From DATNPH01 sp036703315 (GTDB taxonomy: Bacteria; Cyanobacteriota; Cyanobacteriia; Cyanobacteriales; Coleofasciculaceae), in contig DATNPH010000011.1 in the NCBI GenBank assembly GCA_036703315.1, positions 1 to 50,829 on the forward strand: a stretch of 50,829 nucleotides of DNA, read 5' to 3'. Numbering within the stretch: position 1 is the stretch's first letter; each line of letters opens with the position of its first letter. The position numbers and the translations under genes are program-made. The notes below the pieces were generated by a model. That model saw only the letters and a program-made list of their open reading frames with translations, had not been told where the DNA came from and ran no database searches. Positions 42,920 to 50,829 of this stretch are shown piece after piece.

Positions 42920-44293
42920 ATGACCAGCTACCAATTTCCAGTCGATTTCCTGTGGGGTTCCGCAACTGCCTCTTATCAGATCGAAGGTGCAGCCATGGAA
43001 GGGAACCGTAAACCCAGTGTATGGGATACCTTCAGTGCTACTCCTGGACGAGTCCTCAATGGTGATACTGGTGCTGTTGCTTGTGACCATTACCATCTCT
43101 TTGAGAAAGATGTGCAATTGATGGCGCAACTGGGCATCAAGCATTATCGCTTTAGCATTGCTTGGCCTCGAATTATCCCAGATGGCCGTGGCAGCGTGAA
43201 TGAGCAAGGCGTTGATTTCTATAAGCGTCTGCTGGACTGCCTGCGGCATTATGGAATTACTCCCCATGCCACGTTATTTCACTGGGACTCTCCGCAAGCG
43301 CTGGAAGACTTATACGGTTCTTGGCAGAGTCGGAAGATGGCGTTTGACTTTGCAGACTACGTTACAGCCGTTGTCAGTCGCTTGGGCGATCGGATTACCC
43401 ATTGGATGACCATCAACGAAATTATCTGCTTTACTCACATGGGTTATGCCGTTGAGCAAGATCCACCCCATGCACCTGGAACCCGTGTCACCTCTCGAAA
43501 AGCCGTGTGGCAAACCTCTCATCATGCCTTACTTGCTCATGGTTTAGCCTGTCAGGCTATCCGTGCCGCTTCACCCGTTCCCTGTTCTGTTGCATTAGTA
43601 GACAATTTTGCCGTAACTGTTCCAATTAACGAGTCACCTATTAATGTGGCAGCGGCAAAACAGGCGTTCCATACCTGTGGACAGAATGGTGGCATCATTT
43701 TTCCTGCCCTCACGGGTGCTTATAGTCCGGCGATGCTTGAGCAGTTGGGAGGCGATGCGCCGGATATGGAAGAGGGTGACTTGGAAATCATTCATCAGCC
43801 CTTGGACAGCCTAGGTCTTAACATCTACTCTGGTACTTATGTCCGAGCGGCTGACAATGCACTGGGATACGAGTTTCTCGACTTACCCAAAGGCTACCCC
43901 CGAATGCACATGCCTTGGTTAAATATCGTGCCTGAGTGTCTTTATTGGGGCATCCGTCATGTCAGTGAGACGCTTGGGCAGCCGGATTTGCCTGTGTTTA
44001 TCAGTGAGAATGGTTGCGCTGCACAAGATGAACTAAATGCCAACAATGAGGTAATTGATACTGACCGAATTATGTACCTGCGGCAGCACTTGAAGTCAGC
44101 GCATCGAGCCATCAGCGAAGGGTATCCTTTGATAGGTTACTTTCTCTGGAGTCTGATGGATAACTTTGAATGGGCTTGGGGGTATGACCGACGCTTTGGC
44201 ATTATCTATATTGATTACCCGACTCAAAGACGCATTCCTAAGGCAAGTTTTGATTGGTATGGGGAGTGTATTCGCAGCAACCGAGTGGTTTGA
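42920..44293 (+). CDS. GH1 family beta-glucosidase
   Basis: From the ATG at 42920 this is 457 residues, the normal GH1 length. The protein starts MTSYQFPVDFLWGSATASYQIEGA, the family N-terminal signature. The acid/base Glu is in MTINEI and the nucleophile Glu in FISENGCA. Conserved sugar-site motifs YRFSIAWPRI, LFHWDSP and FEWAWGYDRRFGIIYIDY are all present. It should hydrolyse beta-glucosides (or related beta-glycosides) in the cytosol, as no signal peptide is visible. An upstream TTG at 42788 would add 44 non-conserved residues and is less likely. It is not in an obvious operon. A role in turnover of glycosylated metabolites or compatible solutes is possible, but the substrate cannot be inferred. 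Confidence 0.93.
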   Translation: MTSYQFPVDFLWGSATASYQIEGAAMEGNRKPSVWDTFSATPGRVLNGDTGAVACDHYHLFEKDVQLMAQLGIKHYRFSIAWPRIIPDGRGSVNEQGVDFYKRLLDCLRHYGITPHATLFHWDSPQALEDLYGSWQSRKMAFDFADYVTAVVSRLGDRITHWMTINEIICFTHMGYAVEQDPPHAPGTRVTSRKAVWQTSHHALLAHGLACQAIRAASPVPCSVALVDNFAVTVPINESPINVAAAKQAFHTCGQNGGIIFPALTGAYSPAMLEQLGGDAPDMEEGDLEIIHQPLDSLGLNIYSGTYVRAADNALGYEFLDLPKGYPRMHMPWLNIVPECLYWGIRHVSETLGQPDLPVFISENGCAAQDELNANNEVIDTDRIMYLRQHLKSAHRAISEGYPLIGYFLWSLMDNFEWAWGYDRRFGIIYIDYPTQRRIPKASFDWYGECIRSNRVV

Positions 44294-44928
44294 CTTTTCT
44301 GACTATGCCCTGGCATCAATAGCTGTTTTAGGGTAAACTGTGTGCTTTTTCCATGAGTGTTTGCATGTTGGCAGCAGCGAACCTTCAAAAGTTAAACAGA
44401 GCTTAATCCTTATATGTAGTTTGTGTAAACTTGCCTAAGTCTGGACAAATCTTTCCAAGTTCTTGACCTTTGCTACTTAAAGTATGACAAACCGTCTCAG
44501 GTAGTTAAAGGTTACATAAAATATACAGCCAGACAAAAAAAAGATTGGTAAAGTTATCAAATTTCTGGCTGCATCGCTTCAAAATGGTGTCCATAATGAG
44601 GACATCACTTTTTCCGGCATTTTAAATTTCTGTTACAGCTAGCACTCTTTTCCCCAAGGCTTAAGAACAAAGCCGCTATATAGGGTGTGATTTTTAATTG
44701 GGTCTAAACTCCCATTTGGAATCAAGAAACTTAAAGCTTTGTATGTCGAGGGTTTCAGAGTGACTGGGAAACCTTTAGTAAGATTTCTGTGCCTGTTTTC
44801 CTGACAATCAGCTAACAGGATACCTCAAAGTTCCATGAAGTCGGCTTTTCAGATAGAGTTCATTGCTCAAAGCCAAAGTTGTTACTTGGCTGAGCTAGCT
44901 GGGAACTCTAGATAGAGCCTCGTTTGAT
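44294..44928. other. Long spacer without a gene
   Basis: No credible coding frame is seen in about 635 nt. One inverted repeat, CAGCCAGA (44526-44533) with TCTGGCTG (44564-44571) around an A-rich loop, is present. The remainder is AT-rich and presumably includes the promoter and leader of the next dioxygenase gene. No RNA gene could be recognised. Confidence 0.55.
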
Positions 44929-44976
44929 TTGCCTATTGACTCAGTATTTGTAACCGAAAAGGAGCGACATCGCCAG

Positions 44977-45828
44977 ATGCTAAATACCCTTCCTAGAAAG
45001 ATTTCTCGCGCTCAATCAGAAATTGCGTATCAGATAGATTTAATCAAACATGCCAAAAAGTTACCTACACTTACCCCAAAGGAGCAGGTAATTGTTGACG
45101 CGCTCCACAAAGATGGAGTTTACGTCACCTCTGTAGAAGAATTAGGATTGGCTTCAACGCCACAACTTTTTGATGCTGCCAATATTCATGTACGCAACTT
45201 GGAAGCAGAATTCTCTGTAGACTATAGCAGTAAGAATTATGCTGGTACGGTTGAGAATCCAATCTATCCTCAGACGTTGACCCTTACCTATCAGCCTGAA
45301 ATCGCTACATGGGGACGTGAACAGCGTTTAATAAATATCATAGAGAATTACATTGCTCTCCCTGTCACCTTTCACGGGGTTCAATTACAGCGAGATTTCG
45401 CTAATGAGCAATCCGTATTTACAGAACTATGGCACTCGGATGCGGAAGACCGCCGCATGATCAAGGTAATTGTCTACTTGAATGATATTTCTGAGGCAGA
45501 GGGGCCTTTCCAGTGCATTCCGAAAAGCAAGGTTCCGCCTTCACTGGCGCGGCAAATTCAGTCCAAAATTACTAAAGCCACTGAATTAGGCATCAACGAT
45601 ACAGAAATGGATAAGCTGATTCCTAGAGCGGATTGGAAGTCATGTACGGGATCAGCCGGAACAGTCGTTTTTGTCGATCCTAGGGCAGTCTTCCATCACG
45701 GCAAAACTCGCTTGAGGGAACGAGCCGCGCTATTCTTTGTTTACACATCTGTGAATCCGCTAAACCCAGACTTTTGCGCCGTCTACAAGGATGATTCCTT
45801 CATCAAGGCTGAATTTGCAAGACCCTGA
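44977..45828 (+). CDS. Phytanoyl-CoA-dioxygenase-like Fe(II)/2-oxoglutarate oxygenase
   Basis: This protein of about 283 residues belongs to the PhyH-like non-haem iron oxygenases. The iron ligands are H and D in WHSDAED, with the distal His in VFHHGKTRLRERAALFF, where an Arg could bind 2-oxoglutarate. The jelly-roll strands IKVIVYLNDISEAEGPFQCIPKS and GSAGTVVFVDPRAVFHHG fit the family. The frame opens at TTG 44929. The ATG at 44977 is preferred because AAAAGGAG lies 12 nt upstream. It should hydroxylate a small organic substrate in the cytosol. It is the second oxygenase in the window and sits near the lipid and tocopherol genes, but no partner is indicated. It is convergent with the phytyltransferase gene. 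Confidence 0.82.
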   Translation: MLNTLPRKISRAQSEIAYQIDLIKHAKKLPTLTPKEQVIVDALHKDGVYVTSVEELGLASTPQLFDAANIHVRNLEAEFSVDYSSKNYAGTVENPIYPQTLTLTYQPEIATWGREQRLINIIENYIALPVTFHGVQLQRDFANEQSVFTELWHSDAEDRRMIKVIVYLNDISEAEGPFQCIPKSKVPPSLARQIQSKITKATELGINDTEMDKLIPRADWKSCTGSAGTVVFVDPRAVFHHGKTRLRERAALFFVYTSVNPLNPDFCAVYKDDSFIKAEFARP

Positions 45829-45882
45829 TAATTTCCAGAGGACTTGAAGTAGCTGTTTTTCGTTGAACTAATATCTTGCACC

Positions 45883-45923
45883 ACCCTCTCAATCTCTCCT
45901 TGATAAGGAGGGTTTGAGAGGGT
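45883..45923. terminator. Long bidirectional hairpin between convergent genes
   Basis: ACCCTCTCAA (45883-45892) pairs perfectly with TTGAGAGGGT (45914-45923), and an inner CTCCTT-GAT-AAGGAG continues the stem. It lies between the stops at 45828 and 45932 and could end transcription from both sides. The sequence type also occurs as a dispersed cyanobacterial repeat. Confidence 0.75.
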
Positions 45924-45931
45924 TAGATAAT

Positions 45932-46897
45932 TTAAGCTAACAGACAGGCGAGTGGGAAAATCAGATATTCTACGAAGAAGAGTTTCCAGATAAATTGATA
46001 GAACTGCGCGATCGCACTTTTATCCTGCAAGTCCACATTCAGACTCCGCCACCACATCAAACCCAGTGCGATTAGATGAGTAATCACTAGGAAAACTGGG
46101 TTAACTGAATGCAGCCATAGTAAACCAGCCAAAGCCATTCCTAGGTAGCAGGCTGTTATCACCCAACGGGCTAGATTAAACACGGCTTGCTTACCTAGTT
46201 TAATGGTGAACGTGGTGATGTTGTACTGCTTATCGCCCTCAATGTCGGGGATGTCTTTAAAGATAGCGATCGCAAATGTAAATACCACAATAAATATTGT
46301 CAGTGCCCAAACGGGTACAGGCGGAAAGACAACACTCTTAGATAAACGGTCACTAAAGTGCAAAAACAGCCCTAAATTAACAATTGCCCCGCGCACCGAA
46401 AAAATACACACGGCTGCCCAAAAGGGAAATCGCTTCAACCGCACTGGTGGTAACGAGTAAGCTGTCCCAATTGCTAAACTAACACCCACCATCAAGAGCA
46501 ACCATACTCCCAGCAACCCTGCCAATAGCATCGCCAGGGTACCACTTATAGTCACAATTAGCTGGGCTTGTCGCCGTGAAAATTCACCGGCAGCAATGGG
46601 AAGATGGGGTTTATTAATCTGGTCAATCTCTACATCTTCGAGTTGATTCAGCCCGACAATGTAGACATTGCCGCACAAGCAAGCACTCAAAGCTCCCAGC
46701 AGTTGCCCTAAACTCTCCACTGTGATAATGCTGCCAGTGGTTGCTAAGGTAACCAGATACAAGGCTAAAACACTGAGGCTAGTGCCAATAATCGTGTGAG
46801 GGCGTGAGAATTTCCAAAAGGCATAAAGCCACTCACTAGGTCGCTCAAACGGATTGATTTGGGAATGGATAGATGTTTGAGGAGATATCTGGCTCAT
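45932..46897 (-). CDS. Homogentisate phytyltransferase (tocopherol biosynthesis)
   Basis: This 321-residue polytopic UbiA-family prenyltransferase has about eight to nine membrane segments. The first Asp-rich motif is NQLEDVEIDQINKP (N-x3-D-x3-D) and the second is KDIPDIEGDKQYNI. The N-terminal WKFSRPHTIIGTSLS is the signature of the homogentisate phytyltransferase (VTE2/slr1736) branch, distinct from chlorophyll synthase and MenA. It condenses homogentisate with phytyl diphosphate, with decarboxylation, to give 2-methyl-6-phytylbenzoquinol in the thylakoid or plasma membrane. This is the committed step to tocopherol. It is alone here, and neighbouring genes show no tocopherol function. Confidence 0.9.
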   Translation of the reverse strand: MSQISPQTSIHSQINPFERPSEWLYAFWKFSRPHTIIGTSLSVLALYLVTLATTGSIITVESLGQLLGALSACLCGNVYIVGLNQLEDVEIDQINKPHLPIAAGEFSRRQAQLIVTISGTLAMLLAGLLGVWLLLMVGVSLAIGTAYSLPPVRLKRFPFWAAVCIFSVRGAIVNLGLFLHFSDRLSKSVVFPPVPVWALTIFIVVFTFAIAIFKDIPDIEGDKQYNITTFTIKLGKQAVFNLARWVITACYLGMALAGLLWLHSVNPVFLVITHLIALGLMWWRSLNVDLQDKSAIAQFYQFIWKLFFVEYLIFPLACLLA

Positions 46898-47001
46898 TCT
46901 TAAGGTAAGAGGCGATAGACCAGAAAGATTTTACTCTACCTCCGCCTTCGCTCTAGCTGGAATTTTTAGGCAATGCGGTTAGCCCAGCTCATCATCAGCT
47001 G

Positions 47002-47029
47002 CTCTATCTGAGGCAGATGCTCAGTAGAG
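47002..47029. other. Hairpin between ParA and phytyltransferase genes
   Basis: CTCTA-T-CTGAG-GCAGATG-CTCAG-TAGAG forms a 10-bp stem with one bulge about 43 nt past the ParA stop. No T-run follows on the minus strand, so it is a weak terminator candidate. Confidence 0.35.
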
Positions 47030-47072
47030 GGAAACCTTAAGAAGAAACTAAATTGATTGACCAAGCTTGATA

Positions 47073-47972
47073 TCACTTGATTTTCGAGGGCATTATTGCC
47101 AGAGTATTTGAAAGCTTTTGTAAAAATTCTTGGGTTAACTCGGTATAGGCTTTTGCACCCGCTGCATTAGGTGCTATTAGCACGACTGGCTGAAATTCAT
47201 CAACGGCTTTCGCAACAGCTACATTTCTAGGAATTTCTGTATTAAAGATTTTGTCTTCACCAAACTCATCAATGACTCTGTTCTTTACTTTTTCAGCCAT
47301 GGTAGTGGCATGACCAAGCGAGGAAAAGACAATACCAAGTAAGCTTATAGTGGAGCGATCGCTTTCTTTAAGTTTGCCGATACGACCTTGAAGTATCCCC
47401 ATCCCTATAACCGATAAGGGTTCTGGCTTGGCAGGAATTAAATAAAAGTCACTAGCAATAATACCACTGCGAGTCAGCAGATAGTCCCCTGGCGGAAAGT
47501 CTAACAAAATGAAATTATAATTTTTCTCAATTGGTTGGAGAATACTTCGGACTAAAGTGTTTTCAAAGTTATTCCAGTTACTTTCAAAATTTTGGTTGTT
47601 TCCCTGAGATTGGGAATAAAGGAATGCTGCCAAGAAAAAATCATTGTAAAGTTCTATATCTCCAGGCAATAAATCAAGACCCCTAACGTTACAGATATTG
47701 TGCTGAATGACCTGTTGAATGGGAATACTTGATTGTTCATTCGGTTGAATGACTTGTGTGATTAGTTGTTTCAGGGTTCGGTTTTCTCTCTTCACTTTAG
47801 AAAAGTGAAGTGGAGGCATAAGGCTAAGAGTGGCATTAATCTGCGTATCCAAGTCAACGACTAAGACACGCATGCCATGCTGTTTGGCAAGACTTGTAGC
47901 TAGGTTGACGGTGGTGGTAGTTTTCCCAACGCCGCCTTTCATATTGATTATTGAAATGACGTACCCCATCAA
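47073..47972 (-). CDS. ParA/Soj-family ATPase
   Basis: This 299-residue P-loop ATPase has the deviant Walker A motif KGGVGKTTTTVNLA near residues 13-26, the A' motif VLVVDLDTQINATLSL and Walker B FILLDFPPGDYLL. A switch-like stretch sits near GIVFSSLGHATTMAEKV. These are features of the ParA/Soj type, which binds non-specific DNA when ATP-bound and positions plasmids, chromosomes or protein complexes. No ParB gene or parS-like repeats are adjacent, so it is an orphan. It could position carboxysomes (McdA-like), chemoreceptors or other cargo. The insertion NNQNFESNWNNFENTLVRS in mid-protein is atypical of compact ParA. It is monocistronic between unrelated genes. Confidence 0.88.
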   Translation of the reverse strand: MMGYVISIINMKGGVGKTTTTVNLATSLAKQHGMRVLVVDLDTQINATLSLMPPLHFSKVKRENRTLKQLITQVIQPNEQSSIPIQQVIQHNICNVRGLDLLPGDIELYNDFFLAAFLYSQSQGNNQNFESNWNNFENTLVRSILQPIEKNYNFILLDFPPGDYLLTRSGIIASDFYLIPAKPEPLSVIGMGILQGRIGKLKESDRSTISLLGIVFSSLGHATTMAEKVKNRVIDEFGEDKIFNTEIPRNVAVAKAVDEFQPVVLIAPNAAGAKAYTELTQEFLQKLSNTLAIMPSKIK

Positions 47973-48268
47973 CTCTGCCTTCTGAAGAGGATGGTAATTA
48001 TCTTAAGCGGAGTGGGTTAACTTAGATCTTGCAGTTACCCACTGATCCGCCAGGGATTTTAAGATACTGTGGGCTAATTCGGAAAACCTAACCCCCAGTC
48101 CCCTTCCCTACTAGCAGGGCTGTTTCATTCCACAAGGGAGACTCAAGAACTTGCCAATAAGCCTAAATCATTTACGGCGTGCTCGCTCAAAATGCGATCG
48201 CTCTCCTGCAATCTTCAACAGACTAAAGCGATCGCTACGATTTTGCCCGAAAACAGCCCTAGAGTGGT

Positions 48269-49150
48269 TTACTTCAGCAGCACTGGACGGGAAGTGACCA
48301 TCCCTGCGTCTTGAATTGCACAAAACGCAGCCTCTCCTAAGACGCGGTGAGCCGCAGTCGTTGGATGTATGCCATCCCAGAACAAAAACTGGTCTGGATT
48401 ACCACAGGTGCGAGAGCCAGACAGACATGAACTGATGACATTGCTAAAGCCGAGCGCTGCCGGATTCGTGATGGCTTCTCGATAAAGCTTGTTGGCATCC
48501 AGAGTGACAATCTGGAGGTCAGAATACTGCTGACTTAACAACTTTAGCGATCGCCGCAAACCCTGATTATGCGATTGTGTTAATGCACTGAGGCTTGCAG
48601 AATTAGCACTGGTTCGCGTAGCTGGTAGCTGTCCTAAATCTGGCAAATTTGCCACCAAGATCTTGTTAACACCCACACCAGCAAGAGAGGCGATCGCCTT
48701 CGTCAAATTCTCAAGTGGAATCGTTGCAGCGCCTGCACCCTGCAAATAATCATTCGCTCCCGCCCACAGTACATACAGTGCATTTGGATTGGTCTGTTGA
48801 TGCGTCTGAATAAACGACTGAACCTGTGTCAACAAGCCTGGTACAAGACTATTGTGATTGCTTCCGGTGGTCGCTCCTCCGTAAGCAAAATTGTTGGTTT
48901 GACTGGAGGAGAGATGGAGGCGCTCAGCAAGATACTCAACCCAAACCCGACCATTCGAGTAACGCCCCTGAAAGTAGGTCGGATTGGGCGGATACATTCC
49001 CCCCGTCGCCCGGAACACCGTACCCACATCCGAAAGACTGTCCCCAAACACATAAAGTTCATTCATGGGTTCAGGTTGTTGAGCTGAAAATACAACTGAT
49101 GTCATAAAAGCTAAAAGTGTAAGGGCGATCGCAAAAAAAATTCTTCTCAC
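48269..49150 (-). CDS. Secreted SGNH/GDSL-type hydrolase
   Basis: This 293-residue exported esterase or lipase-like enzyme has a signal peptide MRRIFFAIALTLLAFMTSVVFSAQ (GTG start at 49150, which keeps the signal). Block I is FGDSLSDVGTVF with the catalytic Ser. Block II Gly is in FAYGGATTG, block III Asn in LWAGANDYL, and block V Asp and His in FWDGIHPTTAAH. It should hydrolyse ester bonds of lipids, polysaccharide acetyl groups or similar substrates outside the cytoplasmic membrane. The next gene upstream is a glycosyltransferase on the same strand, and a polysaccharide-deacetylating role is possible. The family is secure and the substrate open. Confidence 0.9.
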   Translation of the reverse strand: MRRIFFAIALTLLAFMTSVVFSAQQPEPMNELYVFGDSLSDVGTVFRATGGMYPPNPTYFQGRYSNGRVWVEYLAERLHLSSSQTNNFAYGGATTGSNHNSLVPGLLTQVQSFIQTHQQTNPNALYVLWAGANDYLQGAGAATIPLENLTKAIASLAGVGVNKILVANLPDLGQLPATRTSANSASLSALTQSHNQGLRRSLKLLSQQYSDLQIVTLDANKLYREAITNPAALGFSNVISSCLSGSRTCGNPDQFLFWDGIHPTTAAHRVLGEAAFCAIQDAGMVTSRPVLLK

Positions 49151-49174
49151 CGTTTCAAGAGGGACTTATCAAAC

Positions 49175-49215
49175 CTCAATCACGCAATCAAAAACCCTCC
49201 TCCCCATTGATTGAG
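49175..49215 (-). terminator. Hairpin downstream of the HpsP-like glycosyltransferase
   Basis: CTCAATCA (49175-49182) and TGATTGAG (49208-49215) pair perfectly. The repeat is about 180 nt past the glycosyltransferase stop (49396) on the minus strand and just upstream of the SGNH gene. No T-run was seen, so this is a weak candidate. Confidence 0.35.
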
Positions 49216-49395
49216 GAAGAGAACCCAGGGAGATTAGCTGTTGCCGCTAATGCAGCTTCCCTCGATACCCTTCTCACGATAACGAATCTCATGGTTATTG
49301 AATGTGGCGTTAAACCGCACTCAACAGGAGAGATTACACACCTTCGGGTTAGCTCTAAGAAATTTATGTCAAGAATTGGTTTCAGAAGCTCTGGC

Positions 49396-50637
49396 TCAAC
49401 CCGCCCCTACAAGAATTTGCCGATAAGCCTGAATCATTACTGAGGCGATCGCATCCCAACTATAATTCCTCAAAGCGTACTCCTGAGCATTTGTTCCCCG
49501 ACGCTTTTGTTCACCAACATTCTCAAGCGCCTCCCGTAAAGTCTGACTCAATGCATCCACCTCACAAGGACAAACCCATCCTGCCTCAGCGCCCTTGACT
49601 TCTTCCCAGATATGTACCTGATCAGAAATCACCACTGGTGTTCCAGCCACCATTGCCTCTGCCACTGCAATCCCAAAGTTTTCGTAGTAAGAGGGCAGAA
49701 CAAATAAATCAGCATCTTGTAACAAAGCCGCCTTCAACTCACCCGTCACAAAACCTGCGATCGTAGTGTGGGACGAGAGTGGTGAAACCTTTATCTGTTC
49801 CTGAATTTGCTTTTCATAATCCGGGTCTTGAGGATTTGTCCCTGCTAGAACAAAGTGAAAATTCATTAGGGGCGCACATTCCTGTACCCCTACTAACAAC
49901 CTTTCCAGCGCCGGAATAAGCAGATTTAGTCCCTTCTTCGGGTCAATGCGGGACATAAACAGCACCAGAAGCTGATCATCTGGAATATTCAACTCGAACC
50001 GCGCTTGATCTGTGAGAGGCATCACGCCTTCTTTCTGTGCTCTTAGTAAGAGAGGTTGGGGAGGGTGAACGCCTAGTGGAATCACTAAATCCTCTGTATG
50101 AGTCCCGAAGCGTTCGGAAATCTTTGCCTCTTGAACACTGGTAAAGTGAATCCCAGCCGCACCCGCCAGATTAGGCCGCTCTAGCAAGGCAGCATAAATT
50201 TGCTTCAAACGCCGCTTCTTTTGTAAATCAGCTGGGTCAAGCGTACCTAATGGACGTAGGATATAGGGCAGCTTCCTGCATCGGGCAACCATCGCCGCCG
50301 CTGTGCTCACTGGCGAAAACAGAGCATGGATATGAGCAAGGTCAAACTCTGGGGCGTGTTGCCATAGCCAGCGTAATAAGTCGAGAGAGAACTTGTAGCG
50401 TCGGAACGGAGAGCAATGGAAGTATCGCACTTGATAGCCGTCTTGCTCAACTGGTTTATCCAGGGGAACATCTAGCGGCGGCTGACCAACATCACCATTC
50501 GAGTCTGTTGTCAACACCGTGACTTCAACGCCTTGAGACGCCAGCGCGGAGGAAAGCCCCAGTACCATCTGGCTAGGGCCGCCATACACCAGAGAAATCG
50601 ATGGGACAATTTGCAGAATTCTTAGAGGTTTGCTCAC
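49396..50637 (-). CDS. GT4-family glycosyltransferase (HpsP-like)
   Basis: This 413-residue group-1 glycosyltransferase has the opening motif IVPSISLVYGGPSQMVLGLSSAL, the acceptor-side HIHALFSPVS, the hinge FMSRIDPKKGLNLLIPAL and the E-x7-E region LPSYYENFGIAVAEAMVAGTPVV. The overall sequence resembles the hormogonium polysaccharide glycosyltransferase HpsP of cyanobacteria, though I cannot run the comparison. The start is GTG at 50637. It is cytosolic and would add a sugar from a nucleotide-sugar donor to a growing glycan. It is 72 nt downstream of another minus-strand gene cut by the window edge, so it is probably inside a polysaccharide operon. Confidence 0.9.
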   Translation of the reverse strand: MSKPLRILQIVPSISLVYGGPSQMVLGLSSALASQGVEVTVLTTDSNGDVGQPPLDVPLDKPVEQDGYQVRYFHCSPFRRYKFSLDLLRWLWQHAPEFDLAHIHALFSPVSTAAAMVARCRKLPYILRPLGTLDPADLQKKRRLKQIYAALLERPNLAGAAGIHFTSVQEAKISERFGTHTEDLVIPLGVHPPQPLLLRAQKEGVMPLTDQARFELNIPDDQLLVLFMSRIDPKKGLNLLIPALERLLVGVQECAPLMNFHFVLAGTNPQDPDYEKQIQEQIKVSPLSSHTTIAGFVTGELKAALLQDADLFVLPSYYENFGIAVAEAMVAGTPVVISDQVHIWEEVKGAEAGWVCPCEVDALSQTLREALENVGEQKRRGTNAQEYALRNYSWDAIASVMIQAYRQILVGAG

Positions 50638-50709
50638 AGAGTTAGTGAGGAGTCAAGCTGAGGTAAAACGACTGGTTTATTGTTTGACTTGACATACTCT
50701 GCCAGTGAC

Positions 50710-50829
50710 TTACGTCTCAGGCAGATTCTCAGCAGAGTTGCTGATTCTCAGTTCCTCCAGATGACTTAAAAAGTCGATATCTCTATCGGCTATCCAGCGG
50801 TCAAGCTGTCCCTGAGCGTTCGGGATATT
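50710..50829 (-). CDS. C-terminal fragment of an unidentified gene (partial)
   Basis: The last 39 codons of a minus-strand frame, ending SNSAENLPET, run open to the window edge and stop at 50710. The polar, helical, charged composition (LDRWIADRDIDFLSHLEEL) is protein-like. It lies 72 nt upstream of the HpsP-like glycosyltransferase on the same strand, suggesting an upstream member of the same operon. Family cannot be assigned from this fragment. Confidence 0.5.
   Translation of the reverse strand, partial: NIPNAQGQLDRWIADRDIDFLSHLEELRISNSAENLPET

Noticed and set aside
49207..49443. 78-codon plus-strand frame between the SGNH and glycosyltransferase genes
   Set aside because: TTG start, overlaps the glycosyltransferase 3' end and a hairpin, with no ribosome-binding site.
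50714..50740. Similarity to the hairpin at 47002-47029 (about 20 of 24 bases)
   Set aside because: A match this short is expected by chance in a 50-kb window, and the second copy is not palindromic and lies in a coding frame.

Overview
This window looks like a chromosomal stretch from a filamentous cyanobacterium, probably a non-heterocystous Coleofasciculus/Microcoleus/Oscillatoriales-type organism. The reasons are the many HIP1 octamers (GCGATCGC) in genes and spacers, a tocopherol-pathway homogentisate phytyltransferase, hormogonium-polysaccharide-type glycosyltransferases, and cyanobacterial palindromic spacer repeats. The genus is inference. No rRNA, tRNA, CRISPR array or intact transposase was seen.

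Layout. (1) 1-5393, all minus strand: an exopolysaccharide block with the N-terminus of an O-antigen-ligase/polymerase-like membrane protein, a Wzc/GumC-type tyrosine kinase and two GT4 glycosyltransferases. (2) 5763-6845: hisC, with an intrinsic terminator downstream. (3) 7057-15086: a possible small protein, a HlyD-type adaptor fused to an M50-like membrane domain that lacks HExxH, a TPR protein, a HAMP protein without an output domain, an alpha/beta hydrolase and an unknown beta-propeller-like protein. (4) 15154-23883: a TauD-like dioxygenase, a hairpin-rich spacer, a di-haem MauG/CcpA-family protein with a large Lys-rich insertion, a class-C beta-lactamase-like lipoprotein, an SBBP-repeat secreted protein and a 500-aa secreted orphan. 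(5) 24068-42607: the centrepiece. A five-gene minus-strand operon encodes a PUFA-synthase/heterocyst-glycolipid-type secondary lipid synthase: (NMO/ER)x2-KS-AT-ACP-ACP, then psiKR-KR-DH, then KS-AT-DH-PPTase, then a free ACP, then an alkaline-phosphatase-superfamily hydrolase. It is flanked by a PAPS sulfotransferase at one end and by a divergent APS kinase (PAPS supply) plus a second AP-superfamily protein at the other. (6) 42920-49150: a GH1 beta-glucosidase, a PhyH-like dioxygenase, homogentisate phytyltransferase, an orphan ParA ATPase and a secreted SGNH hydrolase. (7) 49396-50829: a GT4 glycosyltransferase (HpsP-like) and the C-terminus of another minus-strand gene.

How it may work together. 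The synthase carries its own PPTase, malonyl/acyl transferases, carrier domains and a full reductive set (KR, DH, flavin-type ER). It should therefore build a long, largely reduced acyl or polyketide chain. APS kinase would make PAPS and the sulfotransferase would sulfate a hydroxyl on the product. No thioesterase, thioester reductase or wax-ester-type acyltransferase is visible next to it, so chain release is unexplained. I infer a sulfated lipid or polyketide pathway with no product that I recognise. The chemistry has not been shown.
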